A DNA stretch of 64,000 nt from Bacteriovoracaceae bacterium (GTDB lineage Bacteria > Bdellovibrionota > Bacteriovoracia > Bacteriovoracales > Bacteriovoracaceae), in assembly GCA_025210745.1 (NCBI GenBank), contig JAOARC010000037.1, forward strand, positions 310,001-374,000. Direction: 5' to 3'. The position numbers were made by a program, and so were the translations under genes. The notes beneath the pieces are model-generated. The model was not told the DNA's origin. It saw nothing but the letters and a program-made list of their open reading frames with translations, and searched no databases. Positions within the stretch are counted from its first letter, which is position 1. Each line of letters begins with the position of its first letter. Shown here in pieces: positions 24,723 through 33,573 of the stretch.

Positions 24723-25871
24723 TTAGTTTTTAAACAATTTAGATAAAAGTCCTTTTTTCTTTTCTGGATTAGGAAAAAAGTAATCTGATATTTTTGATGC
24801 TATCTCTCTGTATGAGTTATAAACTTTAGAACCTTCATACTTGTTTTGACTCATATAAGGTGTCCCAAAGTCAGATCCCTTTCTAAGTCCAAGCTCAAGA
24901 GGAATACTTCCTAAAAAACCAACTCCAAGTTCATTTGTAGCAGCAAGAACACCATTTGTTCCGTAAATAAAATGCTCTTTATCACAATTGTCGCAAATAA
25001 ATGAACTCATATTTTCTACCATTCCAATCACATGTACACCAAGCTTATCAAACATATGAAGAGCTTTTCTTGCATCTAATAAAGCAATATCTTGTGGTGT
25101 TGAAACAATAATTGATCCGTCGAGCTCAATACTCTGAACCATTGAAAGCTGAACATCACCAGTTCCAGGAGGAAGATCAAGTAATAAAAAGTCTAATTCA
25201 CCCCAATCAGTTTCAAAGAAAAACTGATTTAAAACTCCACCAAGCATCGGTCCTCTCCAAACAACAGGCTCATCTTCATGAATAAAGTTTCCAAAACTTA
25301 TAAACTTTATTCCATGATTTTCTAATGGAATTATTTTTTTATCTTCAGTTGCTTCTGGCTTATCATTTCTTCTATTAAACAACATTGGCATTGATGGACC
25401 ATATATATCAGCATCAATAATTCCAACTTTATATCCCATTGAAGTTAAGGTAGCCGCTAAGTTTGCAGTAACAGTAGACTTACCAACTCCCCCCTTACCA
25501 GATCCGATTGAAATAACATGTTTAACACCTGGTATTTTTTTCTTCTCTTCTACTTTTCCATGTCCAACTTTAAGTTGTGCTGGGTTTTTCGAGGCATTTG
25601 GATTGTGCGACTTAGTAGACTTATATATATCTTGACTGCTCTTTGACTCAGTTAAAACATAGATATTATCTTCAGAAAAAGAATCTTTTAATGAATCAAT
25701 GATTAGGTTTTCAATCGTTTTTTTTACATCAGGAGTAATTCCATCACGATTATACTTTATATAAATATCATCGCCTTTTGGCTCAACACTGATAATTCTA
25801 TTCTCATCTCCTAAACTTAAATTCGTTATCGGATTTTTAATTTCTGATACAACATTTTTTAAATCACTCAT
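24723..25871 (-). CDS. mrp: Mrp/ApbC iron-sulphur carrier ATPase
   Basis: A P-loop ATPase of 382 residues that transfers Fe-S clusters to apo-proteins. The deviant Walker A motif is GSGKGGVGKST (about residue 123), followed by IDADIYGPSMP, DLPPGTGDVQLSM and the cluster-binding C-D-N-C (CDNCDKEHF). The N-terminal 85 residues look like the reduced DUF59/MIP18 domain seen in many Mrp proteins. It is the first gene of a three-gene operon. Fe-S enzymes in this window (LipA, SdaA, the ferredoxin) are possible clients, with no direct evidence. Confidence 0.9.
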   Translation of the reverse strand: MSDLKNVVSEIKNPITNLSLGDENRIISVEPKGDDIYIKYNRDGITPDVKKTIENLIIDSLKDSFSEDNIYVLTESKSSQDIYKSTKSHNPNASKNPAQLKVGHGKVEEKKKIPGVKHVISIGSGKGGVGKSTVTANLAATLTSMGYKVGIIDADIYGPSMPMLFNRRNDKPEATEDKKIIPLENHGIKFISFGNFIHEDEPVVWRGPMLGGVLNQFFFETDWGELDFLLLDLPPGTGDVQLSMVQSIELDGSIIVSTPQDIALLDARKALHMFDKLGVHVIGMVENMSSFICDNCDKEHFIYGTNGVLAATNELGVGFLGSIPLELGLRKGSDFGTPYMSQNKYEGSKVYNSYREIASKISDYFFPNPEKKKGLLSKLFKN

Positions 25872-25979
25872 GACTATAAAACCTTTATTAAAGCTGGATT
25901 ATTTTGCCTTTATTTTTAAATTATTTATACCTCGTTTATCATATTAAGTATAATAATTTCAATAAACTAAGGGCTTGTT

Positions 25980-26528
25980 TTGGCAAAGTATAAGAGACGT
26001 ATATTTATTATTAATCCTAAGTTTCAACTCAAAGTAAGCTTTTTTATATGCTTTATTGTACTTTTAGCAACTTCTTTTTATCCAGTAACAATTTTTGATC
26101 TCTTTGAAGGTGTTAGCAAACTAGTACCCGACAAAGCTGATACGCTTTTAAAATCTCGAAATGACTTAATGATTGTTTTAATACTTCTTCAAACGGGTGT
26201 TTTAGGAGTTGTATTTGTTACATCAATATTTGTTTCTCACAAGATTGCGGGACCAATGTACAAGCTTATTAAGTCTTTTAGGCAAATGAAAGATGATGGT
26301 GAGCTTAACGAAGTCTATTTTAGAAAAGGTGACTATTTTCAAGAGGTTGTAGTAGAACTAAATCAACTAATTGGAACAATTAAAGAACAAAGAGAAGATG
26401 ACTTTAGATATCTTTCAGAAGTACAAACATTTATTAACAACTTAACTTTTGTTATACCTGACGATAAAAAACCAGTATTAGAGGAAATACAAGCAAAACT
26501 TATAGAAATACAAAACAGATATAAATAA
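25980..26528 (+). CDS. HAMP-domain membrane protein without output domain
   Basis: A 182-residue inner-membrane protein with two transmembrane segments (about 17-33 and 60-85), a short periplasmic part between, then a HAMP-like linker starting SHKIAGPMYKLIKSF and a coiled-coil helix. Unlike chemoreceptors or sensor kinases it lacks a signalling or catalytic domain, so it is a stand-alone HAMP protein that may pair with a separate kinase or receptor. The start codon is TTG with AAGGG upstream and a TATAAT about 30 bases further up. It is divergent from mrp. Confidence 0.7.
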   Translation: MAKYKRRIFIINPKFQLKVSFFICFIVLLATSFYPVTIFDLFEGVSKLVPDKADTLLKSRNDLMIVLILLQTGVLGVVFVTSIFVSHKIAGPMYKLIKSFRQMKDDGELNEVYFRKGDYFQEVVVELNQLIGTIKEQREDDFRYLSEVQTFINNLTFVIPDDKKPVLEEIQAKLIEIQNRYK

Positions 26529-26575
26529 TTTTCTTTCTTCTATTCTTGCATCTTAATTGCTAGAATTAATCGGGC

Positions 26576-28372
26576 ATGGAGAAACTGATAAACGGATTCA
26601 TCATTTCTTTTTTAATCTTTAATATATCTTTTGCTAAAGATCTGTTTACACCTGAGTCCAATATAAAATTTTACAACAATGATTTTCAAATTGCTCAGTA
26701 CCTTGTTAATGTTTTCGAAAAGAACAAGAGTAAGCAGTTACCAAACCATTTGTACAAAAAACTTAAAGGTTCAAGTGAATTTAGTGTTTATAAAGATATC
26801 GTTGAACACTATAAAAAAATAAATAACTCTCAACAACCTCACTTATTATGTCAAAATAACTCAAATATAACGAAAGGCCTTGTATTTGCAAAAGATACTT
26901 TTGTAAAATTATGTTTCTCAAAGATATTCAAAAATAAAAAGTCTATAAAAAACTTAAAGCTCTACATAGGCAACACACCCGATTACGATGCTGTTTCCGA
27001 GGTTCTCTTCTCAATAAAAAAATACATTAAAAAGAACAAGAAAAAACTTAAAAATGAAAAAAAACTGCTTGGCTTAATTGAAAAGAAAAAAAGAGAAAAG
27101 TCTTTAGTTAAATCTTTAAGATATAAAAGTAATAGAAATAGATATAACAAAGAATTTAACAAAGAATTTAAATTAATCCTAGATAAGATTGCAGATGGGT
27201 CAGTATCTGCAAAAAAGGTTCACGCCTTAGTTAAGACTCTAAGAAGGAATGAAAAGCTAGATATGACAAGACAAATTGCAGATCAGTTTCTTAAATACAA
27301 CTCAAAAGATCCTGCAATACTTTTTGAACATCTATGGAGCTTTATTAAAGATGGTAAATACCAAGAAGCTTATAATAAAACCATTAGAAAGTATGATTTA
27401 CACGATAGTTCAAAAAACAATAAAAACTCCAAGCTTATGTTTTGGGTTGCACATACTTTAAATAAGATAAAAAAAGAATCCAATGCTAATTCAATTTATA
27501 GTAAAATTATTGAAAAACATCCATTAAGTTATTATGCCATAATGGCAAAAAAACATCTTCCTGGAACTATACATATTAAAAAAGTTGATAAACAGCTTCT
27601 GAATATAGAGCTTAGTCTAAAAATGAAAAGGCACTTACGAGTGATCAGATCATTTATAGCAATAAATTCATATCAGTTTTTAGATTATGAAATTAAACGT
27701 TTTCAAAAAGAATATATTGAACACTTACCTCTAAAAGAAAAGCGGGACTTCACAATTAAGTTTGCTAAGTTCTTACAAAAAAATGATAGTTATTTAGAAA
27801 GTTTTAAAGTTGTCTACAAAAGTATTGGGAAATCTATTCTCGATTTAAACCTTAGCACCCTTGATCTTTTATACCCAAGACCATATTTTAAAATACTCAA
27901 GAAAAATAAAAAGTATTTTGATCCATACATAGCTCTATCGCTTGTTAGACAAGAATCTAGCTTTAACCCAAATGCAACATCAAGAGTTGGAGCAAGTGGC
28001 CTTATGCAACTTATGCCAACAACAGCACAATCATTATCAAAAAGATTTAAAACCTCTATGCTTACAAATCCTTATGAAAATATAAGGCTTGGAATGAAAT
28101 ATCTAAAACAACTAGATAAAAATCATAAAAGTAACTTTGTTCACATTCTTGCTTCATACAATGCAGGGGAAAGAAAAGTAAATAAGTGGAAAAAAAAATA
28201 TTTTATTTCTAAAAGTCTTTTTAAAAACATAGAAAATATTCCATACGATGAAACAAGAAAGTATGTAAAATTAATTTTTAGAAATTTATATTTTTATAAT
28301 TATTTGGATAATGCCCAAGGAAGAACTCCTGCTCATAGTGAGCAAGAGATCTTTAAACATATTTTTAAATGA
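26576..28372 (+). CDS. Soluble lytic murein transglycosylase (Slt70-like)
   Basis: A 598-residue exported protein: signal peptide, a long helical superhelix region (residues 30-440) rich in Lys, and the SLT catalytic domain. The catalytic glutamate is E460 in VRQESSF, followed by GLMQLMPTTA, ENIRLGMKYL and ASYNAGERKV, all motifs of family 1. The enzyme cleaves the MurNAc-GlcNAc bond to give 1,6-anhydro-MurNAc. In a predator it could digest prey or its own wall. The spacing to the HAMP gene is 47 bases and no ribosome site is seen. Confidence 0.88.
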   Translation: MEKLINGFIISFLIFNISFAKDLFTPESNIKFYNNDFQIAQYLVNVFEKNKSKQLPNHLYKKLKGSSEFSVYKDIVEHYKKINNSQQPHLLCQNNSNITKGLVFAKDTFVKLCFSKIFKNKKSIKNLKLYIGNTPDYDAVSEVLFSIKKYIKKNKKKLKNEKKLLGLIEKKKREKSLVKSLRYKSNRNRYNKEFNKEFKLILDKIADGSVSAKKVHALVKTLRRNEKLDMTRQIADQFLKYNSKDPAILFEHLWSFIKDGKYQEAYNKTIRKYDLHDSSKNNKNSKLMFWVAHTLNKIKKESNANSIYSKIIEKHPLSYYAIMAKKHLPGTIHIKKVDKQLLNIELSLKMKRHLRVIRSFIAINSYQFLDYEIKRFQKEYIEHLPLKEKRDFTIKFAKFLQKNDSYLESFKVVYKSIGKSILDLNLSTLDLLYPRPYFKILKKNKKYFDPYIALSLVRQESSFNPNATSRVGASGLMQLMPTTAQSLSKRFKTSMLTNPYENIRLGMKYLKQLDKNHKSNFVHILASYNAGERKVNKWKKKYFISKSLFKNIENIPYDETRKYVKLIFRNLYFYNYLDNAQGRTPAHSEQEIFKHIFK

Positions 28373-28540
28373 ATAATATATTTTTACTGGCCTCATACAT
28401 CTTTATTTAGCCTTAATAGATTAGCTTTTTCACATTCTAATAAGCCTATCTAACTGTAAATTTTACAAAAAAAAAACACGACGCAACATTCCATGCTAAA
28501 TATACTTATATGTAAAACAAGTCAAAAAATCGAGGACTTT

Positions 28541-29308
28541 ATGAAAAAATTTATTATTTTAAAAACTTTAGCTTTTTGTATTCTTTTTACTCAGGCTTTC
28601 GCTTATTATCCACCTACAGAAGAACAGCAAGTACTTGATATAGCTGATAAAGTTATTAGCATTAATGGTATAGACAATGCCGATAAGTTATCTCTTAGTG
28701 ATATAAAGAAATTTGAAAAAAATAAAAAGAAAGTAATAAAAGCTCTAAAAAAAGAACAATATAAAATAAGAAAGATGGATGCAGATCAGCAAGAAAACTA
28801 TATAACAAAAAAAATAACGCAAAAATTTAAAAAACTTAGAAAGTTAACTCATCGCTTAGTAAAAAGAAAAAAATTCATGCAAAGGCTAGCTCGTAAAAAA
28901 GGTATTAGCTCCGCACAGATGAAAAATCAACTTATAAACAAGGTTAGCTTTGATACAGAATTACAAATAAAAGATCAACTCTATAACAAAATACATATAC
29001 ATGGCAGTTATTCTTTATTTTTACAATTTCAAATTGAAAAATTACGTGTACTAAGAGTAATAAGTGAAAAAATTGTAAACAAAAATAAATCTTCAAAATC
29101 CTATCGCTCTATTGCAGAAGATACGGCAATAGGACTTATTGTTTTTCTTTTTGTAGCTGCAATAATAGGAGCAATAGGAGGTCTTTTTTACCTAATAGGT
29201 ATTGCTTTAATGGCAATAGGGATTCCATTGGGAGTACTTGTTGGGTCTGCTATACTTATTTTTTTAGGATCAGTTGCATATTCCATATCGAGGTCACCAA
29301 ATTCTTAA
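28541..29308 (+). CDS. Secreted or membrane protein of unknown function
   Basis: Taking the ATG at 28541 (GAGGA before it) gives 255 residues; an in-frame ATG 48 bases upstream would destroy the signal peptide. The mature part is a very basic helical region (about residues 45-150, many Lys) followed by a hydrophobic C-terminus of about 60 residues with two helices, the second rich in Gly and Ile (IGIALMAIGIPLGVLVG). It may be a membrane-bound, DNA- or murein-facing protein, but no family is recognised. A hairpin terminator follows. Confidence 0.55.
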   Translation: MKKFIILKTLAFCILFTQAFAYYPPTEEQQVLDIADKVISINGIDNADKLSLSDIKKFEKNKKKVIKALKKEQYKIRKMDADQQENYITKKITQKFKKLRKLTHRLVKRKKFMQRLARKKGISSAQMKNQLINKVSFDTELQIKDQLYNKIHIHGSYSLFLQFQIEKLRVLRVISEKIVNKNKSSKSYRSIAEDTAIGLIVFLFVAAIIGAIGGLFYLIGIALMAIGIPLGVLVGSAILIFLGSVAYSISRSPNS

Positions 29309-29314
29309 ATATGC

Positions 29315-29350
29315 GAAGAAGATAAGACTATTCAGTCTTATCTTCTTTTA
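29315..29350. terminator. Strong hairpin between convergent genes
   Basis: GAAGATAAGACT (29318-29329) pairs perfectly with AGTCTTATCTTC (29334-29345) over a 4-base loop, then TTTTA. It terminates the upstream gene and probably also ychF, which ends directly beside it. Confidence 0.85.
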
Positions 29351-29352
29351 AA

Positions 29353-30462
29353 TTAAACATTAAATCTAAAATGCATAACATCACCATCTTTAACGATGTA
29401 TTCTTTACCTTCCATCCTAAGCTTTCCAGCTTCTTTTAATTTACCCTCTGTTCCTAATTCAAATAAATCTTCACAGTGATAAACATCAGCTTTGATAAAA
29501 CCTCTTTCAAAGTCAGTGTGAATAATACCTGCACATTGAGGAGCTTTGTAACCTTGGTTAAACGTCCAAGCTCTTACCTCTTTTTCACCAGCTGTAAAAT
29601 ATGTATTTAAACCTAAAAGAGAATATCCAGTTCTAATAAGTAAATCTAACCCAGATTCACTAAGACCCATATCAGTTAAAAACTCTTGTTTTTCTTCAGG
29701 AGTCTCTAATTGAGAAATTTCAGATTCTAAGGCACCACAAATTTTAATAACTTGTGCATCTTCTTTAGCTGCAATTTCTTTTACCGATTTTACATATTCA
29801 TTATCTTCATTTATTGTATCTTCATCAACATTACAAACATAAAGCATTTTCTTTAATGTAATTAAATGAAGATCTTTAATTGCTTCTAATTCATCATCTG
29901 ATAAGTCTACTGATCTAGCTGGCATCCCATTTTCTAATGAAGCTTTAAGCTTTGTTAGAGCAGGTTCCATAATAACAGCTTTAGATTTAACAGCTTTATC
30001 ATGTGACTTTAACATCTTGGCAAGATTACTAATTCTTTTTTCAACAGTTTCAAGATCAGCAAAGGCTAATTCAATATTAATAACTTCAATATCTGAAGCA
30101 GGATCAACCTTTCCAGCTACGTGAACAATATCAGTATTATCAAAACATCTCACAACATGAGCAATAGCACTAACCTGTCTAATATGTCCTAAGAATTGAT
30201 TTCCTAATCCTTCTCCTTTTGAAGCACCTTTAACTAAACCAGCAATGTCGACAAACTCCATAACAGCAGGAATAACTTTTTGAGGTTTAATAAACTTAGT
30301 TATTTGATCTAATCTTCTATCCGGTACTTGAACAAGACCAACATTTGGTTCAATTGTACAAAATGGATAATTTGCAGCCTCAGCAGGTGCACTTGTGATT
30401 GCTTGAAATATTGTTGATTTACCTACATTTGGTAGGCCTACGATTCCGACATTTAATGCCAT
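29353..30462 (-). CDS. ychF: GTPase YchF (OLA1 family)
   Basis: A P-loop NTPase of 369 residues, universal in bacteria, that binds ribosomes and prefers ATP. The first motif is GLPNVGKST, then PFCTIEPNVG and the G3 region FVDIAGLVKGASKGEG. A coiled-coil insert follows (around residues 130-165) and the protein ends with the TGS domain (RAWTFNQGYKAPQCAG through the C-terminal YIVKDGDVMHFRFNV). It follows pth by 3 bases in the tRNA-Gln-prs-pth-ychF unit. This pth-ychF pairing is common across bacteria. Confidence 0.95.
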   Translation of the reverse strand: MALNVGIVGLPNVGKSTIFQAITSAPAEAANYPFCTIEPNVGLVQVPDRRLDQITKFIKPQKVIPAVMEFVDIAGLVKGASKGEGLGNQFLGHIRQVSAIAHVVRCFDNTDIVHVAGKVDPASDIEVINIELAFADLETVEKRISNLAKMLKSHDKAVKSKAVIMEPALTKLKASLENGMPARSVDLSDDELEAIKDLHLITLKKMLYVCNVDEDTINEDNEYVKSVKEIAAKEDAQVIKICGALESEISQLETPEEKQEFLTDMGLSESGLDLLIRTGYSLLGLNTYFTAGEKEVRAWTFNQGYKAPQCAGIIHTDFERGFIKADVYHCEDLFELGTEGKLKEAGKLRMEGKEYIVKDGDVMHFRFNV

Positions 30463-30465
30463 AAT

Positions 30466-31044
30466 TTACTCCAGTTTTAGAAAATCTTTTCTGTTATATT
30501 GATTACTAGCTTTTTTAAAGCCAATTGAAAAGAGATCAATGATGGCTTTTGCACTATTTTCTAGCACTATACCAAGCTCTATATCTTTATCCTTAGGAAA
30601 ATCAGCTAAAACCCAAGAAGACACACTTCCTCTTGGAGGTCTTCCAATACCGATTCTCATTCTGTAGAAATCCTGAGTTCCAAGATCTTTTGCTATAGAC
30701 TTAAGTCCATTGTGACCAGCAAGACCACCTCCCTTTTTAAACTGTATTTGTCCAAAAGGGATATCTAATTCATCATGAAGTACTAGAACTTCTGATGGTT
30801 TAATCTTAAAGAACTGACATAATGGCCAAACACTTTGACCACTTAGATTCATAAAGGTTTGTGGCTTTAAAAAATAAACTTTTTCACCATCAAAACTACA
30901 GTCTGTATATTCACCTTTAAATTTATTCTTCCAAATATTAGAATTAATCTTAGACATATTATCTAAAACTAACCAACCAATATTATGTCTATTTAGCTCG
31001 TACTCTCTTCCAGGATTTCCAAGACCAACTACAAGTTTAATCAT
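30466..31044 (-). CDS. pth: Peptidyl-tRNA hydrolase
   Basis: Pth releases peptides from tRNAs that dropped off the ribosome. The 192-residue enzyme has GLGNPGREYELNRHNIGW with the catalytic histidine (H20), KPQTFMNLSGQSV, the aspartate in LHDELDIPFG and GGLAGHNGLKSI. Its start overlaps the prs stop by 4 bases, showing translational coupling, and ychF follows 3 bases later. Confidence 0.95.
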   Translation of the reverse strand: MIKLVVGLGNPGREYELNRHNIGWLVLDNMSKINSNIWKNKFKGEYTDCSFDGEKVYFLKPQTFMNLSGQSVWPLCQFFKIKPSEVLVLHDELDIPFGQIQFKKGGGLAGHNGLKSIAKDLGTQDFYRMRIGIGRPPRGSVSSWVLADFPKDKDIELGIVLENSAKAIIDLFSIGFKKASNQYNRKDFLKLE

Positions 31045-31985
31045 AGAAATAACGAGCTCACTGAATCATGGTTAAAAGTTCTACTAATTGTTTTTGATAA
31101 AACTTGTGCACTAGATAGAACCTTAATCTTATCAACTTTTGAAAGTTCATCAGTTAAAGGTATTGTATCTGTTACAATAACTGAATCAAGATTATCGCAT
31201 TCAGCTATTCTTTTAGCAGCTGGCCCACTAAAAACTCCATGAGTTGCCATGGCATATATTTTATTTGCGCCATTTTCTTTTAATGTATTAACTGCTTCAA
31301 CTAAAGTTCCAGCTGTATCAATCATATCATCAATAATAACAACATCTTTACCCGTAACATCACCAACTATATTATAAGCTTTAGCTACATTTCTTCCGGT
31401 TCTTCTTTTATCAATTAATGCTATATCTTTTTGAATTTTCTTAGCATACCAACGAACTCTATCAACACCACCCGTATCAGGCGAAACTAAAACGAGATTA
31501 TCTAAATTAATATTATCTAACATATAGTCTAATAGGATTGGAGAAGCATATAAATTATCAAAAGGAATATTAAAAAACCCTTGTATCTGGCCTGCATGTA
31601 AATCCATTGTCACAACCCTAGAAGAGCCAGCAACGGTAAGCAGATCTGCTACAAGTTTAGCTGATATTGGAGTTCTAGGACTTGCTTTTCTATCCTGCCT
31701 TGAATAACCATAATGAGGAATAACAGCTGTTATAGAATCGGCTGAAGCTCTTTTTAAAGCATCAATCATGATTAACAGCTCCATCAAGTTATCATTTACT
31801 GGATTACATAAACTTTGAATAACAAAGACATCAGCTCCTCTAACATTCTTTTCAATTTCACAAAAAATTTCACCATTAGCAAATCTCACAAGTTGAGGAT
31901 CAACTAATGAAATACCTAGTAAATCAGAAATTTTATTTGCAAGATCGATAGAAGAGGATCCGGAGACAAGTACTATTCTTCGCAC
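31041..31985 (-). CDS. prs: Ribose-phosphate pyrophosphokinase
   Basis: Prs makes PRPP from ribose 5-phosphate for nucleotide and histidine synthesis. Using the GTG at 31985, seven bases after AGGAG, gives 314 residues and the normal N-terminus; a longer in-frame extension would run through the tRNA gene and is rejected. Motifs are GYSRQDRKASPRTPI, DLHAGQIQGFF and the PRPP loop DDMIDTAGT, all complete. It starts 26 bases downstream of a tRNA-Gln gene and shares its promoter. Confidence 0.95.
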   Translation of the reverse strand: MRRIVLVSGSSSIDLANKISDLLGISLVDPQLVRFANGEIFCEIEKNVRGADVFVIQSLCNPVNDNLMELLIMIDALKRASADSITAVIPHYGYSRQDRKASPRTPISAKLVADLLTVAGSSRVVTMDLHAGQIQGFFNIPFDNLYASPILLDYMLDNINLDNLVLVSPDTGGVDRVRWYAKKIQKDIALIDKRRTGRNVAKAYNIVGDVTGKDVVIIDDMIDTAGTLVEAVNTLKENGANKIYAMATHGVFSGPAAKRIAECDNLDSVIVTDTIPLTDELSKVDKIKVLSSAQVLSKTISRTFNHDSVSSLFL

Positions 31986-32010
31986 GATTTTCTCCTGTGG
32001 AAATAGAAAG

Positions 32011-32085
32011 TGGCAGGGGTGGCAGGGATCGAACCTGCGCATGTCAGAATCAAAATCTGATGTCTTACCACTTGACGACACCCCT
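32011..32085 (-). tRNA. tRNA-Gln (anticodon TTG)
   Basis: On the minus strand a 75-base tRNA folds with a 7-bp acceptor AGGGGTG/CACCCCT, D arm with AGTGGTA, a 5-bp anticodon stem TCAGA/TCTGA, loop TTTTGAT (anticodon TTG, reading CAA and CAG), and the T arm GCAGG/CCTGC with TTCGATC. The CCA end is encoded. It is close to the E. coli glutamine tRNA in sequence. It lies between a strong promoter and prs. Confidence 0.95.
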
Positions 32086-32103
32086 ACAATCTAAGTTTTA
32101 TAA

Positions 32104-32133
32104 AATATACTGCTAATTATTAGAAATTGGCAA
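32104..32133 (-). promoter_or_regulatory. Promoter for tRNA-Gln and prs
   Basis: On the minus strand TTGCCA (32133-32128) and TATATT (32109-32104) are 18 bases apart, putting the transcript start near 32097, some 12 bases before the tRNA 5' end. A good fit to a sigma-70 promoter. Confidence 0.65.
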
Positions 32134-32181
32134 GAAAAATCTAAAAATATTCAGAATTAAGTATTTGATTTTACTCAAATG

Positions 32182-32195
32182 TTAAGAAATCTTAA
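32182..32195. promoter_or_regulatory. 14-base palindrome upstream of the signalling operon
   Basis: TTAAGA (32182-32187), AA, then TCTTAA (32190-32195) is a perfect inverted repeat in the space between the tRNA-Gln promoter and the gas-sensor operon. It is AT-rich, so chance is possible; it may be an operator for a dimeric regulator. Confidence 0.35.
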
Positions 32196-32213
32196 AGCTT
32201 ACTAACAATTTCT

Positions 32214-32246
32214 TTGGCCTATCCCTATAAAGTATTTACAGGCCAA
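32214..32246 (+). promoter_or_regulatory. Inverted repeat around the possible -10 of the signalling operon
   Basis: TTGGCCT (32214-32220) is repeated inverted as AGGCCAA (32240-32246). Between them is TATAAA (32226-32231), the best -10 candidate for the operon that starts at 32265. The GC content of the arms stands out from the AT-rich surroundings, so a protein-bound dyad or a leader hairpin is plausible. Confidence 0.45.
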
Positions 32247-32264
32247 CCAAACAAGGGGATTCGA

Positions 32265-32882
32265 GTGAAAAACATTTTAATAGTAGAGGACAACAGACAC
32301 TTTAACTACTTGCTAAAGAAGTCCCTCCTAAAAAGAAATTATAATGTAAGATGCGTTTTCAATGGGGAGCAAGCAATGAAGTTTCTCACAACTTCCAACC
32401 TCGACATTGATATTATTATACTAGATCTCATGATGCCCAAAATGAATGGCGAACAGTTCTTAAAAACCCTAGATAGTAACCCCACTCTAAAAAAACCAGA
32501 TGTTTGTATTTTGTCATCTAAAATTGATAAGAATGTAATACGAGGACTTAAGAATATTTCTGTAATAGATTATTTTATTAAAGGTGATCATCTTGATGAT
32601 CTTATTCATAAAATTGAATTTTCATCGATAGTAAATGATCCAATCCAAACGGTTGCTAGTGTTTATACTCCAGAAACTCTAATGACAAGATATCAAATTA
32701 TAAGACAAACAGATGAATCGCTTTTAATTAAGAGTGAAGTTGAACTACCAACAAACTCAATAATACAAATAACACTAGATAACGAAGAAAAACTTTACAA
32801 AGTTCTAAATGTAAGTCCTCACGGCATAAGAAGTTTAGTTACTTGTCAACGAATCAACTCAACAAAAGGAAAAGTAGCATGA
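32265..32882 (+). CDS. Response regulator, receiver plus uncharacterised C-terminal domain
   Basis: Starting at the GTG of 32265, preceded by AAGGGG, gives 205 residues. The receiver (1-115) has the acidic pair E8/D9 and phospho-acceptor D54 in LDLMMPKMNG. The switch threonine is replaced by serine (ILSS) and the lysine is followed by glycine instead of proline, so the conformational response may be unusual. The last 85 residues form a small beta-rich domain, similar in pattern to PilZ folds but without the c-di-GMP arginines. It is the first gene of a seven-gene operon and overlaps the next by 4 bases. Confidence 0.8.
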   Translation: MKNILIVEDNRHFNYLLKKSLLKRNYNVRCVFNGEQAMKFLTTSNLDIDIIILDLMMPKMNGEQFLKTLDSNPTLKKPDVCILSSKIDKNVIRGLKNISVIDYFIKGDHLDDLIHKIEFSSIVNDPIQTVASVYTPETLMTRYQIIRQTDESLLIKSEVELPTNSIIQITLDNEEKLYKVLNVSPHGIRSLVTCQRINSTKGKVA

Positions 32883-33556
32883 AAAAAGTTTTAATTGTAG
32901 AAGATATGCTAAGCATTCAAAAACTATTAAAAACTATTCTCGAATCCAGAGACTATAAAGTTATTTGTACGAATAATGGAAAGGAAGCTCTAAAAGTTCT
33001 AGAACAAGAAAACTTTGACCTTATTCTACTTGATATTATGATGCCGATTATGAGTGGCGTTGAATTTTTAAAAAATTTTTCTCATAATGATAAGACGAAA
33101 ATATGCATGCTTACAGCTAAAGAAGAAAATGATTCCATAAAAGAATGTATGGACCTTGGAGCTTCAGACTACGTTTTAAAGCCTATTGATAAAAGTATTC
33201 TTTTAGAAAAAGTAAAATGTCTTGTTAATGATAGAAATGCTGTCAGAATTCCATCAATCAAATTATATGAAAATATTGAAATTCACAGTGATAAAGATAA
33301 TTTTATAGGAAAACTACTTTACTTATTTGAAGATAAAATAATCCTTGAGATGGAAGGAGATTTTGAAAATGGCCAAATTGTCTACATTAATACGGAAACC
33401 TTAAAAAAGAAAATTGGTTTTGAATTAGATGTTGTCTGTAAAATAACAGCAAAACATGAAAGTGAAGATCTAAATGGCTACGTTGCGCATTTTTATGGCT
33501 TTCAAAAAGACAAAGCAAGAAAAATAAGGTCTTACGCAATTTCTCCACCTCAATAA
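32879..33556 (+). CDS. Response regulator with PilZ-like tail, copy 2
   Basis: A 225-residue protein; the ATG at 32879 overlaps the previous stop. The receiver has E8/D9, D52 in LDIMMPIMSG, the threonine in MLTAKEEND and K in LKPIDK, all standard. The tail (about 125-225) is beta-rich and ends in KARKIRSYAI, like the closing strand and helix of PilZ domains; the c-di-GMP motifs are missing. It is clearly a tandem relative of the next gene: both share TNNGKEA, LDIMMP, MLTA and LKPID/VKPID blocks. It probably takes phosphate from one of the kinases in the operon and changes a protein partner. Confidence 0.83.
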   Translation: MKKVLIVEDMLSIQKLLKTILESRDYKVICTNNGKEALKVLEQENFDLILLDIMMPIMSGVEFLKNFSHNDKTKICMLTAKEENDSIKECMDLGASDYVLKPIDKSILLEKVKCLVNDRNAVRIPSIKLYENIEIHSDKDNFIGKLLYLFEDKIILEMEGDFENGQIVYINTETLKKKIGFELDVVCKITAKHESEDLNGYVAHFYGFQKDKARKIRSYAISPPQ

Positions 33557-33573
33557 AAAACAAAGGTGGTTGT

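Noticed and set aside
28373-28540. Possible small RNA or gene in the 168-base gap
   Set aside because: No promoter, hairpin or coding signal stands out; only A/T runs are visible.
31986-32081. Longer N-terminus for prs, 32 extra residues
   Set aside because: This stretch overlaps the tRNA-Gln gene. A GTG with AGGAG at 31985 gives the normal Prs start.
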